Notes: generated by a model not told the origin, from the sequence alone. A DNA stretch of 54,147 nt from an uncultured Lachnospiraceae bacterium (GCA_910585555.1 CAJUFU010000002.1:48942-103088); one strand, 5' to 3'; shown: positions 8,093 to 17,332, counted from the stretch's first letter. Numbers and translations are program-made.

Positions 8093-9091
8093 ATGAAATC
8101 AGAACATTCCGTCCCCACAATGAAAGATGTAGCCAGAGAAGCCGGCGTTGCTCTGGGAACCGTTTCCAAAGTAGTAAACGGTATTCCTGTCGGTGAATCT
8201 TACAGACTCCGTGTAGAAGATGCTATCAAAAAGTTAAATTATCAGGTCAATAGTTATGCCCAGGGTTTAAAAGCAAGCAAAACCTATACGGCGGCTCTCC
8301 TGATTCCCAATACGGAAGAACCCTTTTTTGCATCTCTTGTATACCATATAAATCTTGCACTTTTAAAACGTAAATATCGTATGCTGCTGTGTTCTACTGA
8401 TTTTGATACCAAACAAGAACAGGAATATGTCACTATGGCACAGCAGAACAAAGTAGATGGTATCATTGGCCTGACTTACAATCCCAATCTGCAGATTGAA
8501 GAAAATATTCCCTTCGTTGCTATCGATCGTTCCATGGGAACAAAAATCCCCTGTGTAGCCAGCGACAATTTTGCAGGCGGTCAGTTAGCTGCGGAAAAAC
8601 TGGCTGATTTGGGATGTACCAATGTTGCTTTCCTCCGTACAGGCTCCTCACTGGATAATGAACCGAACAAGAGAAAAGCCGGTTTTGAAAATGGCTGTCT
8701 GTCAAGGGGTCTATCTTACGAAATGAAAATATTGAATGATGGAGATGCCTACGAAGAATTTGAACTTTTTCTCTCCCAGCATATTCATGACGGTAAACTC
8801 TCCTTCGATGGTATTTTCTGTGTAACGGACAGGCTGGCATATTTAATCATAAAATCTCTGCGTAAATTAAACTTACGTGTCCCGGAGGATGTACAAGTGA
8901 TTGGCTTTGACGGCATCCGCCCTTTTCAGGGAACTGATTATATCTGTTCCACTATTGTACAGCCAGTGCCAGAAATTGCCGAAATGTGTGTCAATCTTCT
9001 TTTGCAGGATAATATATCTTCCAAGCCTCCTCTTGTGTGTCTTCCCGTTACCTATGCTTACGGCGGGACTACCAAAGAGCAGGATGAATAG
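8093..9091 (+). CDS. LacI family transcriptional regulator (fructan locus)
   Basis: 332 residues. The N-terminal helix-turn-helix and hinge (TMKDVAREAGVALGTVSKVVNG through YQVNSYAQGLKASKT) are standard for LacI/GalR. They are followed by a periplasmic-binding-protein-like effector domain starting at TAALLIPNTEEPFFASLV, with the DGIIGL and GFDGIRPF segments. It is transcribed divergently from the GH32/fructokinase operon, and palindromes with a central CpG occur in the shared intergenic region, so it probably represses that operon until a fructoside or its product binds. The effector is not deducible from the sequence. Confidence 0.93.
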   Translation: MKSEHSVPTMKDVAREAGVALGTVSKVVNGIPVGESYRLRVEDAIKKLNYQVNSYAQGLKASKTYTAALLIPNTEEPFFASLVYHINLALLKRKYRMLLCSTDFDTKQEQEYVTMAQQNKVDGIIGLTYNPNLQIEENIPFVAIDRSMGTKIPCVASDNFAGGQLAAEKLADLGCTNVAFLRTGSSLDNEPNKRKAGFENGCLSRGLSYEMKILNDGDAYEEFELFLSQHIHDGKLSFDGIFCVTDRLAYLIIKSLRKLNLRVPEDVQVIGFDGIRPFQGTDYICSTIVQPVPEIAEMCVNLLLQDNISSKPPLVCLPVTYAYGGTTKEQDE

Positions 9092-9129
9092 AAAATGGTA
9101 GTTTTCATCAGTTCTTATTCCTTATTAAT

Positions 9130-9158
9130 AAAAATTTATTGTAACTCGATAAATTTTT
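9130..9158. promoter_or_regulatory. AT-rich inverted repeat upstream of the DUF2975 operon
   Basis: AAAAATTTAT and ATAAATTTTT are exact complements around a 9-base centre. The repeat ends 2 bases before the -35 element at 9160. It could be an operator for the HTH protein of the downstream operon or a weak terminator for the preceding lacI-type gene. Confidence 0.45.
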
Positions 9159-9159
9159 G

Positions 9160-9188
9160 TTGACATTCATTTTTTATCGTGCTATTTT
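9160..9188 (+). promoter_or_regulatory. SigA promoter of the DUF2975-HTH-DUF4173 operon
   Basis: Perfect TTGACA, 17-base spacer, then TATTTT. It lies about 50 bases upstream of the first ATG at 9238. Confidence 0.65.
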
Positions 9189-9237
9189 AACAGTATAAGA
9201 ACAAAATAACCTGCAATATAGAAAGGACACCTTTCCT

Positions 9238-9684
9238 ATGAAAGACAAACTGACTCTCTTCACCAAATACTTATTAGACTTTATGTTTTACGCCGGAATC
9301 ATTGTCATCGCCACACTTCCATTAAGCATCAGATTCTATGGAACCTATAACCGTTATTTTGCAGACAACTACTATTCTCTCCTTGTAATTCTCTTTTTGT
9401 CCGGTATTTTTGCTGTGTTGATTTTACAGCAGCTTCGGAAAATGTTCGGCTCCGTATTAAACGACGACTGTTTTATTCATGAAAATGTGGTAAGCCTCGA
9501 AAAGATGAGCATTTACAGTTTCTTTATAGCCGTCATCACAGCCTGCCGCCTGTTTATCTACCTAACCCCGGCAGTATTTATTGTTATTTTGGTATTCGTG
9601 ATCGCCGGACTTTTCAGTAAAGTACTGGCCCAGGTCTTTGACAAAGCCGTCACCTACAAACTGGAAAACGACCTGACCATTTGA
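9238..9684 (+). CDS. DUF2975 family membrane protein
   Basis: 148 residues with four predicted membrane helices (residues about 10-30, 43-63, 88-108, 113-133), matching the layout of DUF2975 proteins. These are commonly encoded directly before a small YozG-like Cro/CI regulator, as here. The gene has GAAAGGACA upstream of its ATG. The biochemical function is unknown; the pairing suggests a membrane partner that senses or controls the HTH protein. Confidence 0.72.
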   Translation: MKDKLTLFTKYLLDFMFYAGIIVIATLPLSIRFYGTYNRYFADNYYSLLVILFLSGIFAVLILQQLRKMFGSVLNDDCFIHENVVSLEKMSIYSFFIAVITACRLFIYLTPAVFIVILVFVIAGLFSKVLAQVFDKAVTYKLENDLTI

Positions 9685-9701
9685 AAGGAGCACAAACAGA
9701 T

Positions 9702-9947
9702 ATGGCAATTATCATCAATCTGGACGTCATGATGGCAATGCGCAAAAAAGGGCTGACCGAACTGGCCGGGGATATCGATATTACTCTTGCAAATCTGTCC
9801 ATCCTCAAAAATAACAAAGCCAAGGCAATCCGTCTCTCTACTTTAAACGAAATCTGCAAGGCGCTGAACTGTCAGCCAGGCGATATTCTGGAATATGTGG
9901 AAGATACGGAAGAGAAAGAAAACAAAGAAGAATCCCCTGATATGTAA
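9702..9947 (+). CDS. Small Cro/CI (Xre, YozG-like) HTH regulator
   Basis: 81 residues from the ATG at 9702. This start is preferred over an in-frame ATG at 9681 because GAAAGGAG lies between the two and the family begins MAIIINLDVMMAMRKKGLTELA. The body is one helix-turn-helix: LTELAGDIDITLANLSILKNNKAKAIRLSTLNEICKALNCQPGDILEY, followed by an acidic tail. It probably binds DNA as a dimer and may autoregulate; the inverted repeat at 9130-9158 is a candidate site. It sits between the DUF2975 and DUF4173 genes. Confidence 0.85.
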   Translation: MAIIINLDVMMAMRKKGLTELAGDIDITLANLSILKNNKAKAIRLSTLNEICKALNCQPGDILEYVEDTEEKENKEESPDM

Positions 9948-9966
9948 AAAGAAAGGAGTTAAAACC

Positions 9967-11508
9967 ATGGAACAAACCAAAAATTTACAACCAATGAATC
10001 AGCCGCAGACAATTTACACACAAAATATGAAAAAGCATTTTCCGTTCTTCGGAATGGGCAGTCTCCTTTATGCTATGTTCTATGCCTTCTGCCTTTATAA
10101 GAACGCCTCCGGTATTACTTACCCTTTTTTCGTCGTCGGAACCCTTTGCTATTTCTTCTTCTCTATACAAAAGTTAGGGGTTCCATACAAAAAAGACAGT
10201 ATTTTTTATGTAGTTAGTATCGTACTGCTGGGTATTTCCAACTGTATGACCAATTCTTCACAGATACTTACTATCAACAAATTTGGTATTTTTCTGCTTT
10301 CTTTTACTTTAATATTGCATACAGTATACAATGATCAGGCATGGAATCTGCCCAAATACATTACCGCAATGTTTCAGACCACAGGCACCTGTTTTACATG
10401 TCTGTTACGTCCCTTTGGCGACATCATCTCTTATTTTGATGCCCAAAAACAGCAAAAAACCGGAAAAAAGAGTCATTTTTTATCCATCAGCATTGGAATT
10501 ATCATCGCTATTCCTCTATTATTTTTGATGACCTTATTACTTTCCAGTGCAGATATTGTCTTTGCCAAAATGTTTGAACGATTCTTTGAAGCCATTAATA
10601 TTTGGGAAATTATGTGTATCTTAACCCTTATGACTGCAGTCTTCTTTTGTTCTTATGCAGTCTATGCGGCGCTTAGCAAAAAGAATGTGACTGAAGAGGT
10701 AACTGATCAAAAAATTTTTGACCCTGTCATTGCCATCGTCGTAACGGCGGCGCTTTCCGTACTTTATCTCATGTTCAGCGTGATACAAATTGTCTATCTT
10801 TTCATCGGTAATATGCAGCTTCCGGAAGGATATACCTATGCAAGTTACGCAAGAGAAGGATTTTTCCAGCTTCTTGCTGTCTGTATCGTAAATTTGTTAT
10901 TGGTATTGATTTGTCTTTACTTATTTCGGGATAATATGGCTTTGAAAATCATCCTTACCATCATCAGTGGATGCACCTACATTATGATTCTTTCAAGTGC
11001 CCTGCGGATGATTATGTATATTGACAGATATCATCTGACTTTCAGAAGAATACAGGTGTTATGGACATTGGCCGTCATTTTTCTGCTGATGACCGGCGTT
11101 ACGATTTTTATCTATCATAAGCAATTTCCACTGTTTGCATATGGCATGGCAGTAGTCACCGTATTCTATATCGCTTTATCCTTCTCTCATCCGGATTACT
11201 GGATAGCACGATATAATCTGACCCATGAAGAGTATACAGAAAGTGGAAGAAAATATCTGGTCAGTCTCTCCAGCGACGCGGCACCGGCCATATTGAACCC
11301 TGATATCAATCCTGATATTACCTCCATCAAAGATATGCGCACAGATTATTCACTTTATGATACTTTTGATTATTTAGCATACAAAGAGAACTATATTTTA
11401 TTCTGGACAAACGATTATTATGACCATGTTCACTATCTTTCCAGAAATATGCACCTGAGAAACTTTAACTTTTCTATCTCCAAAGCCAAAAGTTATCTGA
11501 TTGATTAA
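9967..11508 (+). CDS. DUF4173 (DUF4153-related) multi-pass membrane protein
   Basis: 513 residues from the ATG at 9967, which has GAAAGGAG 7 bases upstream. At least ten hydrophobic segments are spread over residues 20-410. A soluble C-terminal stretch of about 100 residues (YWIARYNLTHEEY and onward, with SLYDTFDYLAYKENY) follows; the ARYN segment with later TLLS/DA-rich sequence is typical of DUF4173. The function of the family is unknown. It ends the DUF2975-HTH operon, and its stop overlaps by 4 bases the stop of the convergent MATE gene, leaving no room for a separate terminator. Confidence 0.75.
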   Translation: MEQTKNLQPMNQPQTIYTQNMKKHFPFFGMGSLLYAMFYAFCLYKNASGITYPFFVVGTLCYFFFSIQKLGVPYKKDSIFYVVSIVLLGISNCMTNSSQILTINKFGIFLLSFTLILHTVYNDQAWNLPKYITAMFQTTGTCFTCLLRPFGDIISYFDAQKQQKTGKKSHFLSISIGIIIAIPLLFLMTLLLSSADIVFAKMFERFFEAINIWEIMCILTLMTAVFFCSYAVYAALSKKNVTEEVTDQKIFDPVIAIVVTAALSVLYLMFSVIQIVYLFIGNMQLPEGYTYASYAREGFFQLLAVCIVNLLLVLICLYLFRDNMALKIILTIISGCTYIMILSSALRMIMYIDRYHLTFRRIQVLWTLAVIFLLMTGVTIFIYHKQFPLFAYGMAVVTVFYIALSFSHPDYWIARYNLTHEEYTESGRKYLVSLSSDAAPAILNPDINPDITSIKDMRTDYSLYDTFDYLAYKENYILFWTNDYYDHVHYLSRNMHLRNFNFSISKAKSYLID

Positions 11509-12875
11509 TCCAGCGGGGCTTCTGTTTCGTCCCGCTTCATCTCCTTAATAACACTTACGCCCAAAGGTATGGATACTGTCAGCGCAAAGATATCGGACAC
11601 TGCCTGGCAGATTTCCACACCGGTAAGGCCAAAGAAATAAGGCAGAATTGCAATAAGCGGCAGGAAAAAGATGCCCTGCCTGGCAGAAGCTACGATGGAG
11701 GCCTTCAAACCTTTTCCGATGGACTGTAACATCATATTACACATGATAATCCAGGAGCTTAAAGGCAACACCACAATAGAGTATCTAAGTGCTGCAGTGC
11801 CTACGCGGATGACATCCAAATCATCTTTCCTGAAAATTGTCACCAATCCCGGCGCAAAAACAAAAACAATAACTGCCACACCTGTTAAACAGAAAAAAGC
11901 TACTTTGATACAGAAAAAGAAGGCATCCAGTACTCTTTTATACTTTTTGGCCCCATAGTTAAACCCACATACCGGCTGGAACCCCTGTCCGAAACCAATC
12001 AATGCGGAGTTCACAAACATCATAATGCGGGATACAATGGACATACCTGCAATAGCCGCGTCACCATAAACGCCTGCCGCGTGATTTAAACAAATCGTAG
12101 CAACACTGGCAAGACCCTGGCGAAACAGGGAAGGAATACCACCCCGTATCACTTCTTTATAAAAGTGAAGGCTGGGTTTAAAATTCTGTAAACGAATCTG
12201 AATATTTCCGCCTCGTTTTATCATAATCAACAGGAAAATAAAACTTAAATATTGGCTGAATGTAGTAGCCAACGCCGCTCCTGCAATTCCCATATCAAAA
12301 CCGAAAATAAGAACCGGATCCAGAACGATATTAATGACCGCACCCGATACAATACCGATCATCGCATAAAAGGCACTTCCCTGAAACCTCATCTGATTGT
12401 TCAATACCAAAGATGCCGTCATAGCCGGCGCCCCAATGAGAATGATTCTCAAATAAGCGACTGTATAAGGCTGAATGGTCTTTGTTGAACCTAAAGCGAA
12501 GGAAAGAGGTTCAATAAAGAGCAGACAGCTTACCATAATAATTACGCCTGCCAAAAAAGATGTAAAAAACCCTACGGCGGACATTTTCTGGGCTTCTTCA
12601 ATATCACCGGCACCTAGTTTTCTTGAAATATAATTTCCGGAACCATGGCCGAACAAAAATCCCACGGCCTGAATAATCGCCATCAGTGAAAAGACAACGC
12701 CCACAGCTGCCGTAGACTGCGTATTTAATTTTCCGACAAAAAAGGTATCAGCCATATTATAAAAGGAAGTCACCAACATACTCATAATGGTAGGTACAGC
12801 TAATCTGCATACCAGCCTCTTGACCGGTTCTTCCAACATATAATTTCTTTTCTCTTCTGCACTCCTAAATTCCAT
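11505..12875 (-). CDS. MATE family efflux transporter
   Basis: 456 residues from the ATG at 12875, chosen because the protein then begins MEFRSAEEKRNYMLEEPVKRLVCRLAVPTIMSMLVTSFYN, the usual start of this family; upstream in-frame starts would add 16 residues. It has twelve predicted helices in two pseudo-symmetric halves, with FFVGKLNTQSTAAVGVVF in the first half and GFGQGFQPVCGFNYGAKKYKRV at the start of the second. These proteins export drugs or metabolites using a Na+ or H+ gradient. The substrate is unknown. It stands alone and is divergent from the flavin reductase-rubredoxin gene. Confidence 0.93.
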   Translation of the reverse strand: MEFRSAEEKRNYMLEEPVKRLVCRLAVPTIMSMLVTSFYNMADTFFVGKLNTQSTAAVGVVFSLMAIIQAVGFLFGHGSGNYISRKLGAGDIEEAQKMSAVGFFTSFLAGVIIMVSCLLFIEPLSFALGSTKTIQPYTVAYLRIILIGAPAMTASLVLNNQMRFQGSAFYAMIGIVSGAVINIVLDPVLIFGFDMGIAGAALATTFSQYLSFIFLLIMIKRGGNIQIRLQNFKPSLHFYKEVIRGGIPSLFRQGLASVATICLNHAAGVYGDAAIAGMSIVSRIMMFVNSALIGFGQGFQPVCGFNYGAKKYKRVLDAFFFCIKVAFFCLTGVAVIVFVFAPGLVTIFRKDDLDVIRVGTAALRYSIVVLPLSSWIIMCNMMLQSIGKGLKASIVASARQGIFFLPLIAILPYFFGLTGVEICQAVSDIFALTVSIPLGVSVIKEMKRDETEAPLD

Positions 12876-13123
12876 GAAATTCCCTTGCCTTTCCTTCCTA
12901 AAAACTGTCATTACACATAACAATCATTTATATATTTTAATTCTTCTAATTTTAATTTGCAATTGACATTCACCAGATTTTCCCCTACTTTTATTATATT
13001 TTTATAACATCACGAGAAGAACTTTCAAAAATACATATATTATATATACAAATTTTCAATTAAAAGCAGTGCAGAAATGAGGTAAATTATGAAGGAATAA
13101 AATACTGGAATTTTCACATACTA

Positions 13124-13140
13124 TTGACAGCAATCGTCAA
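13124..13140. promoter_or_regulatory. Dyad TTGAC-N7-GTCAA before the rubredoxin-fusion gene
   Basis: Perfect 5-base arms around 7 bases, ending about 12 bases upstream of the GAGGA ribosome-binding site of the downstream gene. It resembles a regulator half-site pair; no specific regulator can be named. Confidence 0.4.
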
Positions 13141-13161
13141 AAAGAAAGAAATGAGGAATAC

Positions 13162-13767
13162 ATGATGAATCCGAAAGCATTATTTCAAATATCCTATGGT
13201 CTGTATATTGCAGCATCCAAATTTGATAAAAAGATGAACGGATGTATTGTTAATACTGTGATGCAGATTACAGATAATCCAAAACAAATAGCCATAGCCA
13301 TTAATAAAGAAAATCTGACATGTGAAATTGCCCAAAAGTCAAGAATGATATCCTTATCCGTTCTTTCCGAAACGGCACCTTTTTCCCTTTTTGAACATTT
13401 TGGATTTCAAAGCGGGAGAAAAATAGACAAATTTATAAATTATCCTTTTGCACTGACAAAGCAGGAACTACCCTATCTAACCAGCCATACCAGCGCTTAT
13501 ATCGACTGTAAAGTCACAAACATAATAGATTTGGGAACGCATTTGCTTTTTATTACCACTGTAAATGACTGTGATATTATTTCCTCAGAAAAAGCAATGA
13601 CCTACTCCTTCTATCACGAATTTGTAAAACCTAAACCAACCGCTTCCCCTGCTAAAGGATGGCGTTGTATCGTATGCGGTTACGTTTATGAAGGAGAAGA
13701 ACTTCCTCCCGACTTTATATGTCCTTGGTGTAAACACGGTGTAGAAGATTTCGAAAAAATTATGTGA
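13162..13767 (+). CDS. Flavin reductase-rubredoxin fusion (high-molecular-weight rubredoxin type)
   Basis: 201 residues. The first 150 or so form an FMN-binding split-barrel flavin reductase domain (KMNGCIVNTVMQITDNPKQIAIAINKENLTCEIAQKS). The C-terminus is a short rubredoxin-like domain with four cysteines at 169, 172, 187 and 190 (CIVCGYVYEG ... CPWCKHGVEDF) that would hold one iron atom. This matches Hrb of acetogens, an NAD(P)H-linked electron donor to flavodiiron proteins that reduce oxygen or NO. No flavodiiron gene is adjacent. Either of two consecutive ATGs could start it; the second (13165) has better spacing to GAGGA. Confidence 0.88.
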   Translation: MMNPKALFQISYGLYIAASKFDKKMNGCIVNTVMQITDNPKQIAIAINKENLTCEIAQKSRMISLSVLSETAPFSLFEHFGFQSGRKIDKFINYPFALTKQELPYLTSHTSAYIDCKVTNIIDLGTHLLFITTVNDCDIISSEKAMTYSFYHEFVKPKPTASPAKGWRCIVCGYVYEGEELPPDFICPWCKHGVEDFEKIM

Positions 13768-13775
13768 TATAATAT

Positions 13776-13808
13776 AGAGATTGGCGCAGGGTCAATCTCT
13801 ATTTTTTT
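13776..13808 (+). terminator. Rho-independent terminator after the rubredoxin-fusion gene
   Basis: AGAGATTG pairs with CAATCTCT around a GC-containing loop and is followed by ATTTTTTT. It begins 8 bases after the stop codon. Confidence 0.88.
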
Positions 13809-13998
13809 GGTATTATGAGTAAAAAGCCCGTATTTATGCGGGATGCAACCTAATCTTTACATGAAAATATTAAAAAGCAACATCAAATTGATAGAGTTTA
13901 CACGACTGTTTTTATACAATATTCATGTACTGAAACAACATTCAGTATCTGTGGCCGGCACAGTTTGACACATAAAGTATGCATGACGGAGGTTTACT

Positions 13999-14931
13999 AT
14001 GAGCTTAGGACAAAATTTACAATTTTTAAGAAAACGGGAAAATATGACACAGGAACAGCTTGCGGAAGTATTAGAAGTATCCAGACAATCTGTTTCTAAA
14101 TGGGAATCCGATACGACATACCCCGAAACAGATAAACTTTTACAGATTACGAATCTGTTTCATTGTACATTAGACGATCTCATGAAAAAGGATATCAGCA
14201 GCCAATATGTAGAGGATAAAAATCATTATGATAGTCACAAAAATCAATTCAGCAAAAGAATTACCCTGGGTGTAGGACTTATTCTCACCGGATTAACATT
14301 GTGTACATTTTTGATTGGTGTTCTTCCGCAAAGAGAAGGTTTTGACACGGATAGTATTTCCGGAATCATATTTCTACTCTTTGTCGTTGTGGCTGTGGCA
14401 ATTTTTATTGTTACCGGATTACAGGACAGTTATTTTACAAAAAAACATCCTTACATAGAGGATTTTTATTCCGAGGAAGAAAAAGATGCATTCCATAAAA
14501 AACTTATCACTATGGTTACAACGGGCGTGGTACTTATCATTGCCGGTTTCATTATCATGACGGGATATGAGGCATTTATTCCTTCCGATTATGTGAATCA
14601 TAACATTGACGTGGAATCCTTGATATGCTCTTTATTTTTATTATTAGTAACCATTGCCGTTGTACTCTTTGTCTATGCAGGCACACAGGAGAGCAAATAC
14701 AATATCAAGCATTATAATCTCATGCAGGACAAAAATTCTCAAACTTATAAAAATGATAAGAAGAAGGGGTTGTACTGCGGCTGTACTATGATCATAGCAA
14801 CAATTATATTTTTCTCCTGCGGTCTTATTGGAAATTTATGGAGATCAGCCTGGGTCGTTTATCCTATTTTCGGAATTTTCTGTGGAATCATATCAATGGT
14901 CATCGATAGGAATAATAACGAAGAAGAGTAA
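13999..14931 (+). CDS. Cro/CI HTH protein with six membrane helices
   Basis: 310 residues. Residues 1-65 form an Xre-type HTH (LGQNLQFLRKRENMTQEQLAEVLEVSRQSVSKWESDTTYPETDKLLQI). Six hydrophobic helices follow at about 92-113, 122-143, 170-195, 208-230, 255-277 and 283-304. This is a common Firmicutes architecture: a membrane-tethered DNA-binding protein probably responding to a membrane or envelope signal. CGGAGG lies 6 bases before the ATG. It is flanked by terminators, so it is a single-gene unit. The target genes are unknown. Confidence 0.85.
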   Translation: MSLGQNLQFLRKRENMTQEQLAEVLEVSRQSVSKWESDTTYPETDKLLQITNLFHCTLDDLMKKDISSQYVEDKNHYDSHKNQFSKRITLGVGLILTGLTLCTFLIGVLPQREGFDTDSISGIIFLLFVVVAVAIFIVTGLQDSYFTKKHPYIEDFYSEEEKDAFHKKLITMVTTGVVLIIAGFIIMTGYEAFIPSDYVNHNIDVESLICSLFLLLVTIAVVLFVYAGTQESKYNIKHYNLMQDKNSQTYKNDKKKGLYCGCTMIIATIIFFSCGLIGNLWRSAWVVYPIFGIFCGIISMVIDRNNNEEE

Positions 14932-14960
14932 AAAACTATTTTACCATAATAAATACAAGG

Positions 14961-14996
14961 AAAGCATCCTATGTAGTAAATTGCAAAGGATGCTTT
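14961..14996. terminator. Bidirectional terminator between convergent genes
   Basis: AAAGCATCCT and AGGATGCTTT form a perfect 10-base stem around a 16-base loop. A short T-rich run follows on the plus strand. It lies between the convergent HTH-membrane gene and the metallophosphoesterase gene. Confidence 0.72.
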
Positions 14997-15012
14997 CTTG
15001 TCTGATATGTTT

Positions 15013-15885
15013 TTACGAATCCTCTATTCCAAATTCCCTTACCGCCTGCTGCCAGTATTTTTCCGGAATATTCGGCCAAGTTACGCTTCCTTCTTCCCTT
15101 TCACATAACTTTGTGGCTAGATTTAGGCAGGCAAGGTTTTTATCACTCCCTGTGCGGAGTGTGTGTATATTGATTTTAGACCAATAGGGTGCTTTTTCAT
15201 TCAAACCGGAAGTCTCAAATTCTTTGACCATTTCTTCCACATCGTATTCCAATTGAAAGAATTCTGCCTCCCATCCCTGTTCTGAGCCATGCAATATCAT
15301 ATATTGCGTGTTTCCATTATAATACCAGGAAATGCCCACTGCGCCTGGATGAAGTATCTTCTTATGATCATACATCTTTTCTTCTTGAAAATGAACATGA
15401 CCGGACACTAATAAATCAACATCAAGATTTTTCATAATTTCTATCGTATTTGCAGCATCCGGTTCCAGTATTTCATTGGAACGAACCAAAGAACCATGAC
15501 AATATCGAAAGGGTTTGAATCCTGGTCTTTCATAATACCCTTCAATTTTTAAGCCCTCAAAAAATTCAAAGTCATATTCCGTCAGATTTTCATAAGTATA
15601 GAGTAGACTTCCGCTGGCAGATGAATAAGTCCAGTTTTTGTTTGGAGTTTTTCTATAATTCAGCATATAGTCTTCTCTGTTTCCTCTGATAAAAGTACAC
15701 GGATAATTTTTATCCATCTCATAAATAATCTTCATCGTTTTCTGAGGATAAGGGCAATCGCTGATATAATCTCCCAGAAAGAGAAATTCATCTACCTTTC
15801 TTTCAAGTGCATGATGAATACATCTCTCTAATCCTATATGATTGCTGTGAATATCACCGATTACTGCTATTTTATAATCTTTCAT
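15013..15885 (-). CDS. Metallophosphoesterase (calcineurin-like)
   Basis: 290 residues from the ATG at 15885, which has GGAG 8 bases upstream; an in-frame TTG at 15903 is less likely. All dinuclear-metal motifs are present in order: GDIHSN, GDYISD, GNRED and GHVHFQ near the C-terminal third. The family cleaves phosphomono- or diesters; the exact substrate is unknown. It is the last gene of the minus-strand glycoside cluster, 23 bases after the GH1 stop, so it is likely co-transcribed, although a direct role in sugar use is not evident. Confidence 0.88.
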   Translation of the reverse strand: MKDYKIAVIGDIHSNHIGLERCIHHALERKVDEFLFLGDYISDCPYPQKTMKIIYEMDKNYPCTFIRGNREDYMLNYRKTPNKNWTYSSASGSLLYTYENLTEYDFEFFEGLKIEGYYERPGFKPFRYCHGSLVRSNEILEPDAANTIEIMKNLDVDLLVSGHVHFQEEKMYDHKKILHPGAVGISWYYNGNTQYMILHGSEQGWEAEFFQLEYDVEEMVKEFETSGLNEKAPYWSKINIHTLRTGSDKNLACLNLATKLCEREEGSVTWPNIPEKYWQQAVREFGIEDS

Positions 15886-15908
15886 GGATGTTCTCCATAT
15901 CAAATAAC

Positions 15909-17267
15909 TTATAGTTCTTCCCCGTTAGTACGAATCACATTTTGATACCAGTAAGCGGAATCTTTCCAAATCCTCTCCTGTGTCCGGAAATCAGTGAAAA
16001 TCAATCCAAATCGATCGGAGTACCCTTTGGCCCACTCAAAGTTGTCCATAAAGGACCACTGAAAATACCCGGCCACTTCAATCTCTTCCGCCGCTTTCTT
16101 CAACTGTGTCAGATATCTGGCCAGACAATCGATTCTGTTGGGATCGTGTACTTTTCCGTCCAGAGAAACCACATCGTGACAAGACATCCCGTTTTCTGTG
16201 ATATAGATTGGCTTCCCATATCTCTCATACAAAAACTTGGGACCCCAGTACAGGCACTCCGGCGTAAGCGGCCAGCCTGCGGCCGCTCTCGGAAATCCTT
16301 CATACCGCTTCACAATCTCCGGCTTTCCATCCGCTCCCATGCGGACACATTTTCCGTTATAAATATTTTGTCCATAGATATCTATGGGCTCGGAAATCAG
16401 CTCCATATCTTCATCGGTTATTTTCGGCAGATATGCCTCAAACCGCTTAAGCCCCTCTTCCGGATATCGTCCCAAAAGCACCGGGTCCGACCACCAGGCC
16501 ACATTCCAGGTCCAATCCCTGTCATCCTCCGTCATAGAGAACAGAAGCTCTTTTGCCGCTACTATGTCTTCAGGTGTATCAGTTTCCGGATAAAACATGG
16601 AACCGGTGGGAGCATAGCCAATCGTAAGGGGTTGTTTTCCATACTGTCTGAGCATCCGCACCGCCTGGCCATGGGCTTTCATGATATTGTGCGACATCTC
16701 AATGGTATCACGAAGAGGTCCCACAATGCCTGGCGCATGTTCTCCGGTCAGATATCCCAGCCCTACAAAACACTGGGGTTCATTGAATGTGAAAAAGTAT
16801 TTCACCCGGTCGCTAAAACGCTCAGCCAAAAGTCTCGCATAATTGCCAAACCACTTGACGCTCTTTGGGTTCATCCAACCGCCCCTTTTATGAATTTCAT
16901 AGGGCATCTCCCAATGGTAGAGCGTCATATAGGGCTCAATCCCCGCTTCCAGCAAAGCGTCAACCAGATGATTGTAAAAGGCAATGCCCTCCTCATTCAC
17001 TCTGCCTTTGCCTTCCGGAAGCACTCTGGACCAGTCAACGGAAAATCGATACGCCTTTACACCCATTTCCTTCATCATGTCCACATCTTCCCGGTATCTA
17101 TTATAATGATCACATGCGACGTCACCTGTCTGTCCCTCGAAGATATGCCCGGTCTCTTTCGCAAACATATCCCATATATTCATTCCCTTGCCGTCTCCGC
17201 AAGCCGAGCCCTCTATCTGATGGGCGCTTGTCGCAACCCCCCATACAAAATCCTTAGCAAACCCCAT
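15909..17267 (-). CDS. GH1 beta-glucosidase
   Basis: 452 residues from the ATG at 17267, chosen because GGAGG lies 5 bases upstream and the family starts GFAKDFVWGVATSAHQIEG. An upstream in-frame ATG would add 11 residues. The acid/base is Glu163 in TFNEP and the nucleophile is Glu358 in YITENG. The C-terminal WSFMDNFEWAKGYSDRFGLI is typical of non-phosphorylated beta-glucosidases; 6-phospho enzymes have a different phosphate-binding signature. No signal peptide is visible. It would release glucose (or another beta-linked sugar) from imported oligosaccharides in the cytoplasm, together with the GH2 enzyme encoded just upstream. Confidence 0.93.
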   Translation of the reverse strand: MGFAKDFVWGVATSAHQIEGSACGDGKGMNIWDMFAKETGHIFEGQTGDVACDHYNRYREDVDMMKEMGVKAYRFSVDWSRVLPEGKGRVNEEGIAFYNHLVDALLEAGIEPYMTLYHWEMPYEIHKRGGWMNPKSVKWFGNYARLLAERFSDRVKYFFTFNEPQCFVGLGYLTGEHAPGIVGPLRDTIEMSHNIMKAHGQAVRMLRQYGKQPLTIGYAPTGSMFYPETDTPEDIVAAKELLFSMTEDDRDWTWNVAWWSDPVLLGRYPEEGLKRFEAYLPKITDEDMELISEPIDIYGQNIYNGKCVRMGADGKPEIVKRYEGFPRAAAGWPLTPECLYWGPKFLYERYGKPIYITENGMSCHDVVSLDGKVHDPNRIDCLARYLTQLKKAAEEIEVAGYFQWSFMDNFEWAKGYSDRFGLIFTDFRTQERIWKDSAYWYQNVIRTNGEEL

Positions 17268-17332
17268 ACTAACCTCCATGATTCTTTTCTTAGAATCCAT
17301 TTATTCTTTTCTTATTTTCGTCTAATCAATAA

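Noticed and set aside
13837..13852. CCCG...CGGG hairpin in the leader of the HTH-membrane gene
   Set aside because: Only four strong pairs with a long loop and no T tract; too weak to call a terminator or riboswitch.
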